DNA from: Tetragenococcus halophilus
Lineage (GTDB): Bacteria > Bacillota > Bacilli > Lactobacillales > Enterococcaceae
Assembly: GCF_021474685.1 (NCBI RefSeq)
Contig: NZ_JAKEIT010000001.1
Coordinates: 1-64,000, forward strand
Direction: 5' to 3'
DNA length: 64,000 nt
The notes beneath the pieces were generated by a model. That model ran no database searches. It had not been told where the DNA came from and was given only the letters and a program-made list of their open reading frames with translations. Both the position numbers and the translations under genes were made by a program. Of the stretch, positions 6,833 to 15,970 are shown in pieces; within the stretch, counting starts at the first letter, position 1; every line of letters begins with the position of its first letter.

Positions 6833-9028
6833 ATGACGACAAAAATAAATAGTGAGCAAAGTATTTCTTTATCTTCCCAACTTTCAGATATGAAAGTAAT
6901 CAAACGCGATGGTCGTTTAGTTAATTTTAACGCACAAAAAATTTATGACGCACTGCTAAAAGCCAAAAAACACTTAGAAGGTAAATTGTCTCCGCTTGAT
7001 CATGAACGTATCAATCGAATCGTAGAACAAGTAATTAGTGAAATCAACTATCGCTTTCAACAAAATGTCAAAATTTATGAGATCCAAAATATCGTTGAAC
7101 ACACACTTTTAGAAAACCACCAATATGAACTAGCGCAAGAATATATCAACTATCGAACACAAAGAGATTTTAAACGTAGCCAAGCGACTGATATCAATTT
7201 TAGTATCGATCAGTTAATGGGCAAAGAAAAAACAGTAGTCAACGAAAATGCCAATAAAGATAGCGATGTATTCAATACACAAAGAGACTTAACTGCTGGT
7301 ATTGTTGGAAAATCGATCGGTCTTAAGATGTTACCTCCGCATGTAGCAAATGCTCACCAAAAAGGAGACATTCATTATCATGATCTAGATTATCAACCTT
7401 ATGCTCCGATGACAAATTGCTGTTTGATTGACTTTAAAGGAATGTTAAACAATGGCTTTAAAATTGGAAATGCTGAAGTTGAGCCACCAAAATCTATTCA
7501 AACAGCAACAGCGCAAATTTCACAAATTATCGCAAATGTCGCTTCCAGTCAATACGGTGGCTGTTCTGCCGATCGCTTAGACGAAACTTTAGCCCCTTTT
7601 GCTAAATTGAATTACCAGAAACATCTGAAGGAAGCAAAAATTTGGATTGAAGATCAGACGCGGCAAAAAGAATTCGCCATGAAAAAAACAAAAAAAGATA
7701 TTTTCGATGCCATGCAAAGTCTGGAATATGAAATCAATACCTTATTTACTTCAAATGGCCAGACACCTTTTACTTCTGTTGGTTTTGGCCTTGGTACAGA
7801 TTGGTTTGCTAGAGAAATTCAACGGGCAATTTTGCAAAATAGAATCAACGGTTTAGGCAGCGAGCAGCGCACAGCGATCTTTCCTAAGTTGATTTTTAGC
7901 ATTAAAAGAGGGATCAACCTAAATTCCGAAGATCCTAATTATGATATAAAACAACTAGCTTTAGAATGTGCTACTAAAAGAATGTATCCAGATATTTTAA
8001 ATTACGACAAAATCGTTGAATTAACAGGTAGTTTTAAAGTGCCGATGGGATGTCGTTCCTTCCTACAGGGATGGAAAAATGAGCAAGGCGAAGAGGTCAA
8101 TGTTGGACGTATGAATTTAGGCGTAGTTACGATAAACTTACCTCGTATAGCCATGCAAGCAGAAGGCGATATGGAAAATTTTTGGAAAATTTTAGATGAA
8201 CGTTTAAGTATTGCAAAAGACGCTTTAGTTTATCGGGTAGAACGCTGTAAACAAGCAAATCCTGCAAATGCTCCTATTTTGTATATGTATGGCGCTTTTG
8301 GTAAACGTCTAGGGCGCAAAGAAGCTGTAAATGAACTATTCAAAAACAAACGAGCAACGGTATCGCTTGGTTACATCGGTTTATATGAAGCAGCTTCAGC
8401 TTTTTATGGACAAGACTGGGAAAGTAATGAAAAAGCTAAAAACTTTACCTTAGACATTGTCAAAAAGCTTAAAAATAATACCGACCAATGGGGAGACGAA
8501 TATGGTTATCACTTTAGTGTCTATTGCACACCAAGTGAGAGTTTAACTGATCGTTTTTGCCGTTTAGATACCGAAAAGTTTGGCATAGTAAAAAACATTA
8601 CAGACAAAGAGTATTATACGAACAGCTTTCATTACGATATTCGTAAAGATCCTACACCATTTGAAAAATTAGATTTTGAAAAAGATTATCCAAAATACTG
8701 CTCAGGTGGTTTTATTCATTACTGTGAATACCCTGTTTTACAGCAAAATCCAAAAGCACTCGAGGCCGTCTGGGATTATTCTTACGATCGTGTGGGCTAT
8801 TTAGGAACAAATACGCCCATTGATCATTGTTATGAATGTGGTTTTGAAGGTGATTTTAAAGCAACAGAAAAGGGGTTTGAATGTCCACAATGTGGAAATC
8901 ATGACCCTAAAACTTGTGATGTTGTTAAAAGAACATGCGGATATCTAGGCAATCCACAAGCTCGTCCAATGGTTCATGGACGTCATAAAGAAATCGCTAC
9001 TCGTGTAAAGCATATGGGTAATGAATAA
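6833..9028 (+). CDS. nrdD: Anaerobic ribonucleoside-triphosphate reductase, class III
   Basis: NrdD reduces ribonucleoside triphosphates to deoxy forms in the absence of oxygen using a glycyl radical. The 731-residue product has an N-terminal ATP-cone (VIKRDGRLVNFNAQKIYDAL), the catalytic barrel, a four-Cys zinc site (CYECGF and CPQCGN), and the radical site RTCGYLG with the Gly near residue 703. AAAGGAG at 6814-6820 could serve the ATG at 6833 or the TTG just before it; the exact start is uncertain by one codon or so. It forms an operon with nrdG and is likely repressed by NrdR. Confidence 0.96.
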   Translation: MTTKINSEQSISLSSQLSDMKVIKRDGRLVNFNAQKIYDALLKAKKHLEGKLSPLDHERINRIVEQVISEINYRFQQNVKIYEIQNIVEHTLLENHQYELAQEYINYRTQRDFKRSQATDINFSIDQLMGKEKTVVNENANKDSDVFNTQRDLTAGIVGKSIGLKMLPPHVANAHQKGDIHYHDLDYQPYAPMTNCCLIDFKGMLNNGFKIGNAEVEPPKSIQTATAQISQIIANVASSQYGGCSADRLDETLAPFAKLNYQKHLKEAKIWIEDQTRQKEFAMKKTKKDIFDAMQSLEYEINTLFTSNGQTPFTSVGFGLGTDWFAREIQRAILQNRINGLGSEQRTAIFPKLIFSIKRGINLNSEDPNYDIKQLALECATKRMYPDILNYDKIVELTGSFKVPMGCRSFLQGWKNEQGEEVNVGRMNLGVVTINLPRIAMQAEGDMENFWKILDERLSIAKDALVYRVERCKQANPANAPILYMYGAFGKRLGRKEAVNELFKNKRATVSLGYIGLYEAASAFYGQDWESNEKAKNFTLDIVKKLKNNTDQWGDEYGYHFSVYCTPSESLTDRFCRLDTEKFGIVKNITDKEYYTNSFHYDIRKDPTPFEKLDFEKDYPKYCSGGFIHYCEYPVLQQNPKALEAVWDYSYDRVGYLGTNTPIDHCYECGFEGDFKATEKGFECPQCGNHDPKTCDVVKRTCGYLGNPQARPMVHGRHKEIATRVKHMGNE

Positions 9029-9052
9029 AATATTTGCTAAAGGAGGATTATA

Positions 9053-9655
9053 TTGCGTAATCCAAAACCTAAAGAATGGCAAGCAAAAGACTACAGTAAA
9101 AATTATATCGCAGATTATAAACCCTTCAATTTTGTTGATGGTGAAGGCGTGAGAAATAGCTTATATGTAAGTGGCTGTCTTTTTGCCTGTAAAGGTTGTT
9201 TTAATAAAGCTGTCCAAAGCTTTCGTTATGGTCACCCCTTCACTCAAGAACTAGAAGAACAAATTATCAAAGATCTCGCACCCGAATATGTACAAGGATT
9301 GACGCTTTTAGGAGGGGAACCTTTTTTAAATACTGAAGTTTGCTTGCAAGTTATCAACCGTGTCAAAGAAATTTACGGTAGTAAAAAAGATATTTGGAGC
9401 TGGTCAGGTTATACTTTCGAAGAATTATTACAGGATACTGATGATAAGCTGGAGATGCTTGCAAAAATAGATATATTAGTAGACGGACGCTTTGAATTAA
9501 GTAAAAAAAATCTAAATTTACAATTTCGCGGTAGCAGCAACCAGCGAATTATTGATGTGGCAAAGTCATTAGAAGTCGGTCAAGCAGTTATCTGGGAAAA
9601 ATGTCATGATGCTGATACCCAATATGAACAAATAAAAAAACAAAATCTAATCTAA
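9053..9655 (+). CDS. nrdG: Anaerobic ribonucleotide reductase activating protein
   Basis: NrdG is the radical SAM enzyme that generates the glycyl radical on NrdD. The 200-residue product carries the cluster-binding motif CLFACKGC (CxxxCxxC) near residue 42 and the SAM-binding LLGGEPF near residue 86. It begins with TTG after GGAGG with ordinary spacing, 24 bases downstream of nrdD. Co-transcription with nrdD is expected. Confidence 0.95.
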   Translation: MRNPKPKEWQAKDYSKNYIADYKPFNFVDGEGVRNSLYVSGCLFACKGCFNKAVQSFRYGHPFTQELEEQIIKDLAPEYVQGLTLLGGEPFLNTEVCLQVINRVKEIYGSKKDIWSWSGYTFEELLQDTDDKLEMLAKIDILVDGRFELSKKNLNLQFRGSSNQRIIDVAKSLEVGQAVIWEKCHDADTQYEQIKKQNLI

Positions 9656-9658
9656 AAT

Positions 9659-9699
9659 AAGAAACAAGGAAAATTTTATCACTTTCCTTGTTTCTTATT
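9659..9699. terminator. Bidirectional terminator between nrdG and dinB
   Basis: A stem of about 14 bases (AAGAAACAAGGAAA with TTTCCTTGTTTCTT) separates the convergent nrdG and dinB, with A and T runs on both sides. Confidence 0.85.
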
Positions 9700-10822
9700 T
9701 GTAAGGGTCACCTTTTTCCCAAAGTGGCAGCACAATATTTTCATATGTTAAAGGATCTAAATTAGTCATTGTAATCCCTAAAAGTCGCACACCTTTTTCC
9801 ACTTGAGCCACTTCTTCAAAAATCAAACTTACCTGCGAAAAAATATCATCTTTTTGATAAATATATTCTTGGACTGTCGCACGTTTCGTGATGGTTTCAA
9901 AATCAGAATAACGTAATTTTAATACTACTGTCTTTCCATGCTTTTGCTCTTTTTTTAGACTTTCTGTTACCTGCTCTGCCATAATTCTTAGCTGTGATAA
10001 GCATTCTTGTTCACTCGTTAAGGCCTTGCCGTAAGTTCGTTCGCGTCCCACAGACTTACGTTCTCTAGTGACTTGAACAGGAGAATTATGAATCCCTCGA
10101 ACTTTTCGATAAAGAGAATAGCCCATTTTTCCAAAAAGCTGGATTAATTCCATCTCACTTTTTTGATAAAGATCGTTTCCTGTGTAGATCCCTAGCTCAT
10201 GCATTTTAGGTACTGTTTTTTTACCAACACCGTGAAACTTTTCAATAGGTAAATCGCGCAAAAAATCAACGGCTTCATCCGGCGTAACTACCGTCATCCC
10301 TCTTGGTTTTTGATAATCTGAAGCTAATTTGGCTAAAAATTTGTTATAACTGACCCCCGCTGAACAAGTTAAATGAACTTCTTGCCAAACATCGTGTTGA
10401 ATCAATTTAGCGATTTTTATCGCTGAGCTACTATTTATTTTATTGTTTGTCACATCTAAATACGCTTCATCGATCGATACAGGTTCAATGATATCAGTAT
10501 AATAATGGAAGATTTCACGTATTTTTTGGGAAATTTCTCGGTATTTTTGATGATTACCAGGAACAAAGGTCGCGTGAGGACATAATTCATACGCTTTTTG
10601 CGCGCTCATTGCTGAATGAATACCATACTTACGCGCCTTATAATTTGCAGTTGTCACAACACCACGCCCACCTGTATCTTTAGGATGGCGTGCGATCACA
10701 AGTGGATGCTGAGCTAGTTTTGGATCATCTCTTTCTTCAACTGAAGCAAAGAAAGCATCCATATCAATATGAATAACTTTACGCGAAGTATCATTTTTTA
10801 ATGGAAACTGTAAGCCGATCAT
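9695..10822 (-). CDS. dinB: DNA polymerase IV
   Basis: DinB is a Y-family polymerase that copies damaged or mispaired template. The 375-residue product begins with MIGLQFPLKNDTSRKVIHID and has the catalytic motifs HIDMDAFFASVE and PVSIDEAYLDVT, a helix-hairpin-helix region (FHGVGKKT) and the little-finger domain. The ATG at 10822 is preferred to an in-frame GTG at 10831 that lies within the AGGTGGGG ribosome binding region. A LexA-type box overlaps its promoter, so SOS induction is expected. Confidence 0.95.
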   Translation of the reverse strand: MIGLQFPLKNDTSRKVIHIDMDAFFASVEERDDPKLAQHPLVIARHPKDTGGRGVVTTANYKARKYGIHSAMSAQKAYELCPHATFVPGNHQKYREISQKIREIFHYYTDIIEPVSIDEAYLDVTNNKINSSSAIKIAKLIQHDVWQEVHLTCSAGVSYNKFLAKLASDYQKPRGMTVVTPDEAVDFLRDLPIEKFHGVGKKTVPKMHELGIYTGNDLYQKSEMELIQLFGKMGYSLYRKVRGIHNSPVQVTRERKSVGRERTYGKALTSEQECLSQLRIMAEQVTESLKKEQKHGKTVVLKLRYSDFETITKRATVQEYIYQKDDIFSQVSLIFEEVAQVEKGVRLLGITMTNLDPLTYENIVLPLWEKGDPYK

Positions 10823-10840
10823 CTTCCCCACCTCAATTCC

Positions 10841-10846
10841 ATTATA
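10841..10846 (-). promoter_or_regulatory. -10 element of dinB
   Basis: TATAAT on the minus strand, next to the LexA-type operator, marks the dinB promoter upstream of its ribosome binding site. Confidence 0.55.
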
Positions 10847-10848
10847 CT

Positions 10849-10862
10849 CAAACGAACGTTCC
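10849..10862 (-). promoter_or_regulatory. LexA (DinR) operator of dinB
   Basis: On the minus strand GGAACGTTCGTTTG fits the Gram-positive SOS box CGAACRNRYGTTYC with a few departures at the ends. It sits just upstream of the -10, where repressor would occlude polymerase. Confidence 0.7.
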
Positions 10863-10869
10863 CCTGCAA

Positions 10870-11733
10870 CTAGTTAAGTTCATGATAGTCATTATAGACA
10901 GCTTGCCTTTTTAAATCGTTTCTTTGAGCTACTTTTTTGATCGCTTCATTGGGTTTATAACCTTCAGCTATTAAATTTTGCACCTGTACTTTTAACGGTT
11001 CTTGCGGTAATTGCTCTGAGACTTCTTCTATGTTTTGTCCTTCAACAAGTATACAGCACTCACCCTTAACAGTATTTTCTTCCAAATAAGACTTTAATTC
11101 CGCTAATGTGCCTCTTAAATATTCTTCGTGTATTTTTGTTAATTCGCGGCAAATCACTACTTTTCTATGTTTGTCAAAACTTTCATTCATGTTACTTATG
11201 GTCGTTTTTAAACGATAAGGCGATTCATAAAAAATCATCGTCGCTTTTATTGTCGCTAACTGTTTTAATTCTGCTTTTTGGTCTTTTTTTCTACGTGGTA
11301 AAAAACCATAAAAATAATTAGGCTGAGTGTTTAATCCAGAAGCAATCAAAGCTGTTAACCCTGCTGTTGGACCAGGTAAAGAAATCACAGAAATTTCTTC
11401 TTGAATACAAGCAGCTACCAATTCTTGTCCGGGATCGCTAATAGAAGGCATCCCCGCATCACTTACTTGCGCAATCGTCTGCCCTTTTTTTAATAACTCC
11501 AAAAATTCGGGGATGCGCTGTTTATAATTATGTTCATGTAAACTTTTTTGAGCAACTTCAATTTCAAAATGATTTAATAACTTTTGTGTGTTACGTGTAT
11601 CTTCACTAGCAATTAAATCAACCTCTTTTAATATTTTTACGCCACGTACAGTCATATCTTCTAAATTGCCAATGGGCGTTGGCACAAGATATAATTTTCC
11701 TCGCTCATCTTTATAACTTTGTTGTTTTTTCAA
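10870..11733 (-). CDS. rsmI: 16S rRNA (cytidine1402-2'-O)-methyltransferase
   Basis: RsmI methylates the ribose of C1402 in the decoding centre of 16S rRNA. The 287-residue product has the tetrapyrrole-methylase fold signatures LVPTPIGNLEDMT at the N-terminus, SEDTRNT, and VSDAGMPSISDPG near residue 90. It lies in the conserved neighbourhood of yabA and ricT. A terminator separates it from yabA upstream. Confidence 0.95.
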   Translation of the reverse strand: MKKQQSYKDERGKLYLVPTPIGNLEDMTVRGVKILKEVDLIASEDTRNTQKLLNHFEIEVAQKSLHEHNYKQRIPEFLELLKKGQTIAQVSDAGMPSISDPGQELVAACIQEEISVISLPGPTAGLTALIASGLNTQPNYFYGFLPRRKKDQKAELKQLATIKATMIFYESPYRLKTTISNMNESFDKHRKVVICRELTKIHEEYLRGTLAELKSYLEENTVKGECCILVEGQNIEEVSEQLPQEPLKVQVQNLIAEGYKPNEAIKKVAQRNDLKRQAVYNDYHELN

Positions 11734-11758
11734 TACTTGCCTCCACTAATTTTTTTTA

Positions 11759-11790
11759 TAAAAAAAGACTGGGTATCAAAAAATGATCCA
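11759..11790 (-). terminator. Terminator between yabA and rsmI
   Basis: On the minus strand GACTGG...CCAGTC forms a stem with an A/T-rich loop and a T7 tail, just after yabA. It may only partly stop transcription into rsmI. Confidence 0.8.
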
Positions 11791-11798
11791 GTCAATTC

Positions 11799-12155
11799 CT
11801 ATTTATTGCTGCTATCACGGTAAATAACTTCTAAGCAAAAGGCACAAGGTTCATCATGTTCACGTCTTGCACCATATAAATCATAACAAACATGAAAACC
11901 TTCTTCATAAATTTTTTCAAGATTTAAACGCGATCGTGAAAGTTCTTGCTTTTCCTTTTCTGGAAGTTTAGCGTCCTGCTGACTTAATTCATGGATACGT
12001 TCTCTTAAGCGTTGATTTTCTAACTCTAGTGTTGCATTTTTTTCAACCAACTCTTGTAAAGAATCCTTCATCTCCATCAAATTTTGTGATAGTTTTTGTA
12101 AATCTTCTTCAAATTCATTTAATCCATCATACAAAGAACGTTTATCCATCGACAT
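11799..12155 (-). CDS. yabA: Replication initiation control protein YabA
   Basis: YabA restrains DnaA activity and links it to the sliding clamp DnaN. The 118-residue product has an N-terminal leucine-zipper coiled coil (about residues 5-60) for tetramerisation and a C-terminal zinc-binding domain with His and Cys ligands (HVCYDLYG, then EPCAFC). The ATG at 12155 lies 8 bases after AGG; other in-frame ATGs at 12164 and 12149 are possible. The gene overlaps the 3' end of ricT, so the two are translationally linked. Confidence 0.93.
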   Translation of the reverse strand: MSMDKRSLYDGLNEFEEDLQKLSQNLMEMKDSLQELVEKNATLELENQRLRERIHELSQQDAKLPEKEKQELSRSRLNLEKIYEEGFHVCYDLYGARREHDEPCAFCLEVIYRDSSNK

Positions 12156-12981
12156 GTGCATCACCTGCTTTAAGCGTTTCTTTCAATTCTTCATAATCGT
12201 ATTCTACAGGAACTTGTTGACTTTTTAGACGGACCTTTACCACACGATTCAATAAATTAAGTCCAACGACTCTTCCCTTACCTTCAGGTGTCATCACTGC
12301 CCTACCATAATCCGGTAATTCTTTTTTAGCCTGCACGTATTCGTCGTTTTCATAATTTAAACAACACATTAAACGTCCGCATAGACCTGATATTTTGCTT
12401 GGATTCAAAGACAGCCCTTGATCCTTAGCCATTTTAATTGAAACAGGAACAAATTCTCCTAAAAAGGTAGAACAACATAACTGCCGACCACAAGGACCAA
12501 TTCCACCGATGATTTTTGCCTGATCTCTTATACCTATCTGACGTAATTCAATCCTCGTTTTAAAAATACTTGCCAATTCTTTAACAAGCCCTCTAAAATC
12601 AATTCGTTTATCTGCAGTAAAACGAAAGATTATTTTATCACGTTCGAAAGTATATTCAGCGTCAACTAATCTCATATCTATTCGATATTCATCTACTTTT
12701 TGTTTTCCAATTTTTAGTGCTTTTTGGGCGTCTATTCTATTTTTCATATCTTGGGATAGTTCTTCTTTAGTTGCTTTATGTAAGATTGAGCCTATTTCAT
12801 CTGGCAAATCCTTTTCAGTCACTTCTTGCTTGCTAATGACAACATTAGCAATCGCTTTTAAATGCTTTTTTTCAACTAAAACTTTATCACCACATAAGAG
12901 GTTTTCATCTCCTACTGAAAAATAATCAATAGGACCAGCCTTATGATAACGAACGCCTGCTACATTGATCACGTCACTCAT
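12142..12981 (-). CDS. ricT: PSP1-domain protein RicT (YaaT)
   Basis: RicT is part of the RicA-RicF-RicT (Y-complex) that carries iron-sulfur clusters and promotes RNase Y-dependent mRNA maturation in Bacillus. The 279-residue product has the PSP1 core with its many cysteines (GPCGRQLCCSTFLG and GLCGRLMCCLNYE), consistent with cluster binding. It lies between holB and yabA as in other Firmicutes. Sporulation names given to homologues do not imply sporulation here. Confidence 0.92.
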   Translation of the reverse strand: MSDVINVAGVRYHKAGPIDYFSVGDENLLCGDKVLVEKKHLKAIANVVISKQEVTEKDLPDEIGSILHKATKEELSQDMKNRIDAQKALKIGKQKVDEYRIDMRLVDAEYTFERDKIIFRFTADKRIDFRGLVKELASIFKTRIELRQIGIRDQAKIIGGIGPCGRQLCCSTFLGEFVPVSIKMAKDQGLSLNPSKISGLCGRLMCCLNYENDEYVQAKKELPDYGRAVMTPEGKGRVVGLNLLNRVVKVRLKSQQVPVEYDYEELKETLKAGDAHVDG

Positions 12982-12995
12982 CCTTTCTTAAGGAA

Positions 12996-13928
12996 CTAGT
13001 CAATGATTCGCAAAGCTAATTGCTCAGCTATGCCTTGAAAGGCCACATTAGCAGCTAATTTCTTTTGCGCTTGTAAAATCAACTCAAGTATTTCATTGTT
13101 CCGTTGTGTCTTTTGTTTATCTTCTAACGAGTGGTTTCGCTCATCTTGAAAATAAACTAACAGCATGGCAAAAATCATACCTTGCTGCTGCTTTTCTTTT
13201 GCTTGAGCAGTGATCTTTTTTTGCACAAAAATAAAAGCTTGCGGATCTCCTTTTTTAAGGTAATCAAACCACTTAGCTATGATTTTCCTAGTTTCATTAA
13301 ACCATTCATCTTCAGAGATTTCAACTGCTTTATCATAACTATTCGTTAGATTAGCAATAAGATTGGCTGTATTTGCCCCCAAGTCTTTTTCTTCTAACCG
13401 TTTAATTAAATGTTCCTTTGCTAAAGGCGTAAAATGAACGATTTGGCAACGTGATTGGATCGTCGGTAAAACTTGACCTAAAACATTGGTTTCTAAAATA
13501 GCTATTGAATCACCGACTGGCTCTTCTAATAACTTTAACAAACTGTTTGCGGCACTCGGGTTCATTTTATCAGCTTCTCGCACAATAGATATTTGCGTTC
13601 CCTTTTCAAAACTGCTCTTTGAAAGCTCTTCTTGGAGTTGACGTATTTGATTAACTTTGATTGTTTGCCCTTCTGGTTCGATCAATTGAACATTGGGATG
13701 TTCTCCTTCGTTGATTCGCATACAATTTACACATTGCTCACAAGGTTGATTCTCATTGACGTTTAAACACAATAAACGTTTAGCTAACCATAATGCCATA
13801 TCGTGTTTTCCAGAGCCATTATCCCCTTCAAAAATATAAGCATGAGCCAAACGCTCATGCTCTACATTTTTTTTCATTTGCGAATAAACAAGAGGTTGAC
13901 TTTGGGCTAAAAAATTTTCTTCTCCCAT
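12996..13928 (-). CDS. holB: DNA polymerase III delta' subunit
   Basis: HolB is part of the clamp loader that places the beta clamp on DNA. The 310-residue product has an AAA+ fold with a degenerate nucleotide site (FEGDNGSGKHDMALWLA), a four-Cys zinc module (LLCLN, CEQCVNCMR) and the SRC motif (TIQSRCQ). It follows the darA-like gene by 43 bases. Confidence 0.94.
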   Translation of the reverse strand: MGEENFLAQSQPLVYSQMKKNVEHERLAHAYIFEGDNGSGKHDMALWLAKRLLCLNVNENQPCEQCVNCMRINEGEHPNVQLIEPEGQTIKVNQIRQLQEELSKSSFEKGTQISIVREADKMNPSAANSLLKLLEEPVGDSIAILETNVLGQVLPTIQSRCQIVHFTPLAKEHLIKRLEEKDLGANTANLIANLTNSYDKAVEISEDEWFNETRKIIAKWFDYLKKGDPQAFIFVQKKITAQAKEKQQQGMIFAMLLVYFQDERNHSLEDKQKTQRNNEILELILQAQKKLAANVAFQGIAEQLALRIID

Positions 13929-13971
13929 TTAAATTCTCCTTGTTTTCTTCTACTGACAATCCTTCGACAAT

Positions 13972-14304
13972 TCAATATTGTTGAAATTTTTCAATAGGTA
14001 AAACAAATACAGTAGCGCCACCAACTTCTACTTCTACAGGATATGGTACTTGACCTTCTAAAGAAACATTTAACGTCATTGGAGGTGTGGAGACATATTG
14101 CTTTCTTGACTGACAAGTTTTTTTTATTAAACCTAAAGTTTTTTCCACTCGTTCATCTTCTACCCCAATAATGAAAGTGCTGTTTCCTGCTTTCAAAAAA
14201 CCACCAGTAGATGACAATTTTGTCGCTCGAATGTTTGCTTCAATAAATTCATTAGCCAAACGATTACTATCTTTATCTTGAACGATCGCTAATACTAATT
14301 TCAT
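13972..14304 (-). CDS. darA: PII-like cyclic di-AMP receptor (DarA/PstA family, YaaQ)
   Basis: The 110-residue protein belongs to the trimeric PII-like family that binds c-di-AMP. Visible features are the start MKLVLAIVQDKD, the ligand loop ATKLSSTGGFLKAGNSTF, and RKQYVSTPP near residue 72. The downstream target is not known in most species. Its start overlaps the tmk stop by 4 bases (ATGA), so it is translationally coupled to tmk. Confidence 0.92.
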   Translation of the reverse strand: MKLVLAIVQDKDSNRLANEFIEANIRATKLSSTGGFLKAGNSTFIIGVEDERVEKTLGLIKKTCQSRKQYVSTPPMTLNVSLEGQVPYPVEVEVGGATVFVLPIEKFQQY

Positions 14305-14954
14305 TCTACCATCTCCTTAAAATAATCTGGGTAAGCTGTACTGATTGCTGAAAAACTTTGGTCAACTATATCTTGTAAACCAGTTCTGGCGTCAATTTTA
14401 TGTACCCGAGTTGAATTTTGTTCAACTATTTTTAAATAGGCATGACGGACCCTTTGATGAAATTCTAACCCTTCTGACTCCAATCGGTCAACTTGATATC
14501 CTCGAGATCTTTGAATTCTCTTTAATCCGGTGTCTGAATCAACATCTAAATACAGCGTAAAATCAGGAGTGAGCCCTTCTGTTGCAAATTGGTTAATTTG
14601 AGCGACTTCTTCTATCCCAACACGGCGACCCGCGCCTTGGTAAGCAATAGAACTATCCACGAAACGATCGCATAAGACAATTTTCCCATTATCTAAAGAC
14701 GGAGAAATTACATCAATAATATGTTGCCTACGCGCCGCAGCATAAAGTAATACTTCACTACGATCGTCCATTTCCTCATAAGCCGGGTCTAAAATAAGAT
14801 CACGGATTTTTTCCGCTATTTTTCCGCCCCCTGGCTCTCTTGTTTTGATAATTTCTTTTTCGGATGCAAATTGTAAGCGCGGAAATAATTCATTAAGTAC
14901 GCTAGTTTTGCCTGCGCCATCTGGTCCTTCAATTGTTATGAATAGCCCATCCAC
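14301..14954 (-). CDS. tmk: Thymidylate kinase
   Basis: Tmk phosphorylates dTMP to dTDP. The 217-residue product has the P-loop IEGPDGAGKTS at residues 8-18, the DRFVDSSIAYQG segment, and the lid region with TREPGG. It starts at GTG with AAGGAGG upstream. It belongs to the recR/tmk/holB replication cluster. Confidence 0.96.
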   Translation of the reverse strand: MDGLFITIEGPDGAGKTSVLNELFPRLQFASEKEIIKTREPGGGKIAEKIRDLILDPAYEEMDDRSEVLLYAAARRQHIIDVISPSLDNGKIVLCDRFVDSSIAYQGAGRRVGIEEVAQINQFATEGLTPDFTLYLDVDSDTGLKRIQRSRGYQVDRLESEGLEFHQRVRHAYLKIVEQNSTRVHKIDARTGLQDIVDQSFSAISTAYPDYFKEMVE

Positions 14955-14983
14955 CCTAGTTCCTCCTTTTTGCCTACAATTTT

Positions 14984-15580
14984 TTATAATTCTGTCCTGC
15001 CTTCTACTGCTTTTGATAAAGTTACTTCATCAGCATACTCAATATCACTTCCAACAGATAAGCCATGAGCAAGCCGAGTGACTGTAATCCCCGCTGGCTT
15101 GATCAGTCGTGAAAGATACATCGCAGTAGCCTCACCTTCTGTAGAAGCATTAGTAGCAATGATTACTTCTTTTATTTCTTCATTTTCTAAACGCTTGATC
15201 AAGTTAGGAATATTAATATCTTCAGGTCCTGTACCTTCCACCGGAGAAAGTACCCCGTGTAAAACATGGTAAAGCCCTTGGTATTCTTTCATTTTTTCCA
15301 AAGCCATTACATCTTTAGGCTCTTCTACTACAAGCACGCATGAACGGTCTCGTGATGTATCTGCACATATCTCGCAGGGGTCATCTTCGGTAATATTCCC
15401 GCAAACACTGCAATAAGTTAAATCACGTTTAACACTTAATAAAGACTTAGCAAAGTCATTTACTGCCTCATCTTTCATATCGATGGTATAAAAGGCTAAA
15501 CGTGTCGCTGTTTTTTGGCCGATACCTGGTAAATTCATATAACTTGCAATCAAACGAGCAATAGGTTCTGGATATTGCAC
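14984..15580 (-). CDS. recR: Recombination protein RecR
   Basis: RecR acts with RecF and RecO to load RecA at single-strand gaps. The 198-residue product has the helix-hairpin-helix [14 protein letters not shown], a C4 zinc finger ([16 protein letters not shown]) and a TOPRIM domain with [12 protein letters not shown] and [11 protein letters not shown]. Unlike Bacillus, no yaaL/bofA pair lies between recR and tmk. Confidence 0.96.
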   Translation of the reverse strand: MQYPEPIARLIASYMNLPGIGQKTATRLAFYTIDMKDEAVNDFAKSLLSVKRDLTYCSVCGNITEDDPCEICADTSRDRSCVLVVEEPKDVMALEKMKEYQGLYHVLHGVLSPVEGTGPEDINIPNLIKRLENEEIKEVIIATNASTEGEATAMYLSRLIKPAGITVTRLAHGLSVGSDIEYADEVTLSKAVEGRTEL

Positions 15581-15640
15581 AATTAAGACTCCTTTATTAA
15601 CAAATCAGAAAAATAGGCATCGACTTACAAAGAGTCATTT

Positions 15641-15952
15641 TTACATTCCTGGAATGTTTTGTGTATATTTGCCCATCGTCTGTTTTGTTTCTTTATCAAT
15701 ATTTTCTAAACAATCATTCACAGCCGTTACAATCAAATCTTGTAACATTTCTGGATCTTCTGGATCGATGACATCTTCTTTAATCTGCACATCTTTAATT
15801 GTACGATCTCCAGTTGCTGTGACTTTTACATAATCATTCGTTGCTTTTCCGCTAAATTCTTTTTTATTTAACGCTTCTTGTTCCTTTTCCATGTCTTTTT
15901 GCATTTTTTGTACTTGTTTCATCATACCTTGCATGTTACCCATGCCTTTCAT
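15641..15952 (-). CDS. YbaB/EbfC family nucleoid-associated protein
   Basis: This family forms small dimers that bind DNA and affect nucleoid structure and gene expression. The 103-residue product is rich in Met and Gln near the start ([15 protein letters not shown]) and has the conserved D-x-x-I-D-P-E-D-x-E-x-L-x-D-L core. It lies between dnaX and recR, the standard position, and 18 bases after dnaX. Confidence 0.93.
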   Translation of the reverse strand: MKGMGNMQGMMKQVQKMQKDMEKEQEALNKKEFSGKATNDYVKVTATGDRTIKDVQIKEDVIDPEDPEMLQDLIVTAVNDCLENIDKETKQTMGKYTQNIPGM

Positions 15953-15970
15953 ATATCCTCACTTCACTTT

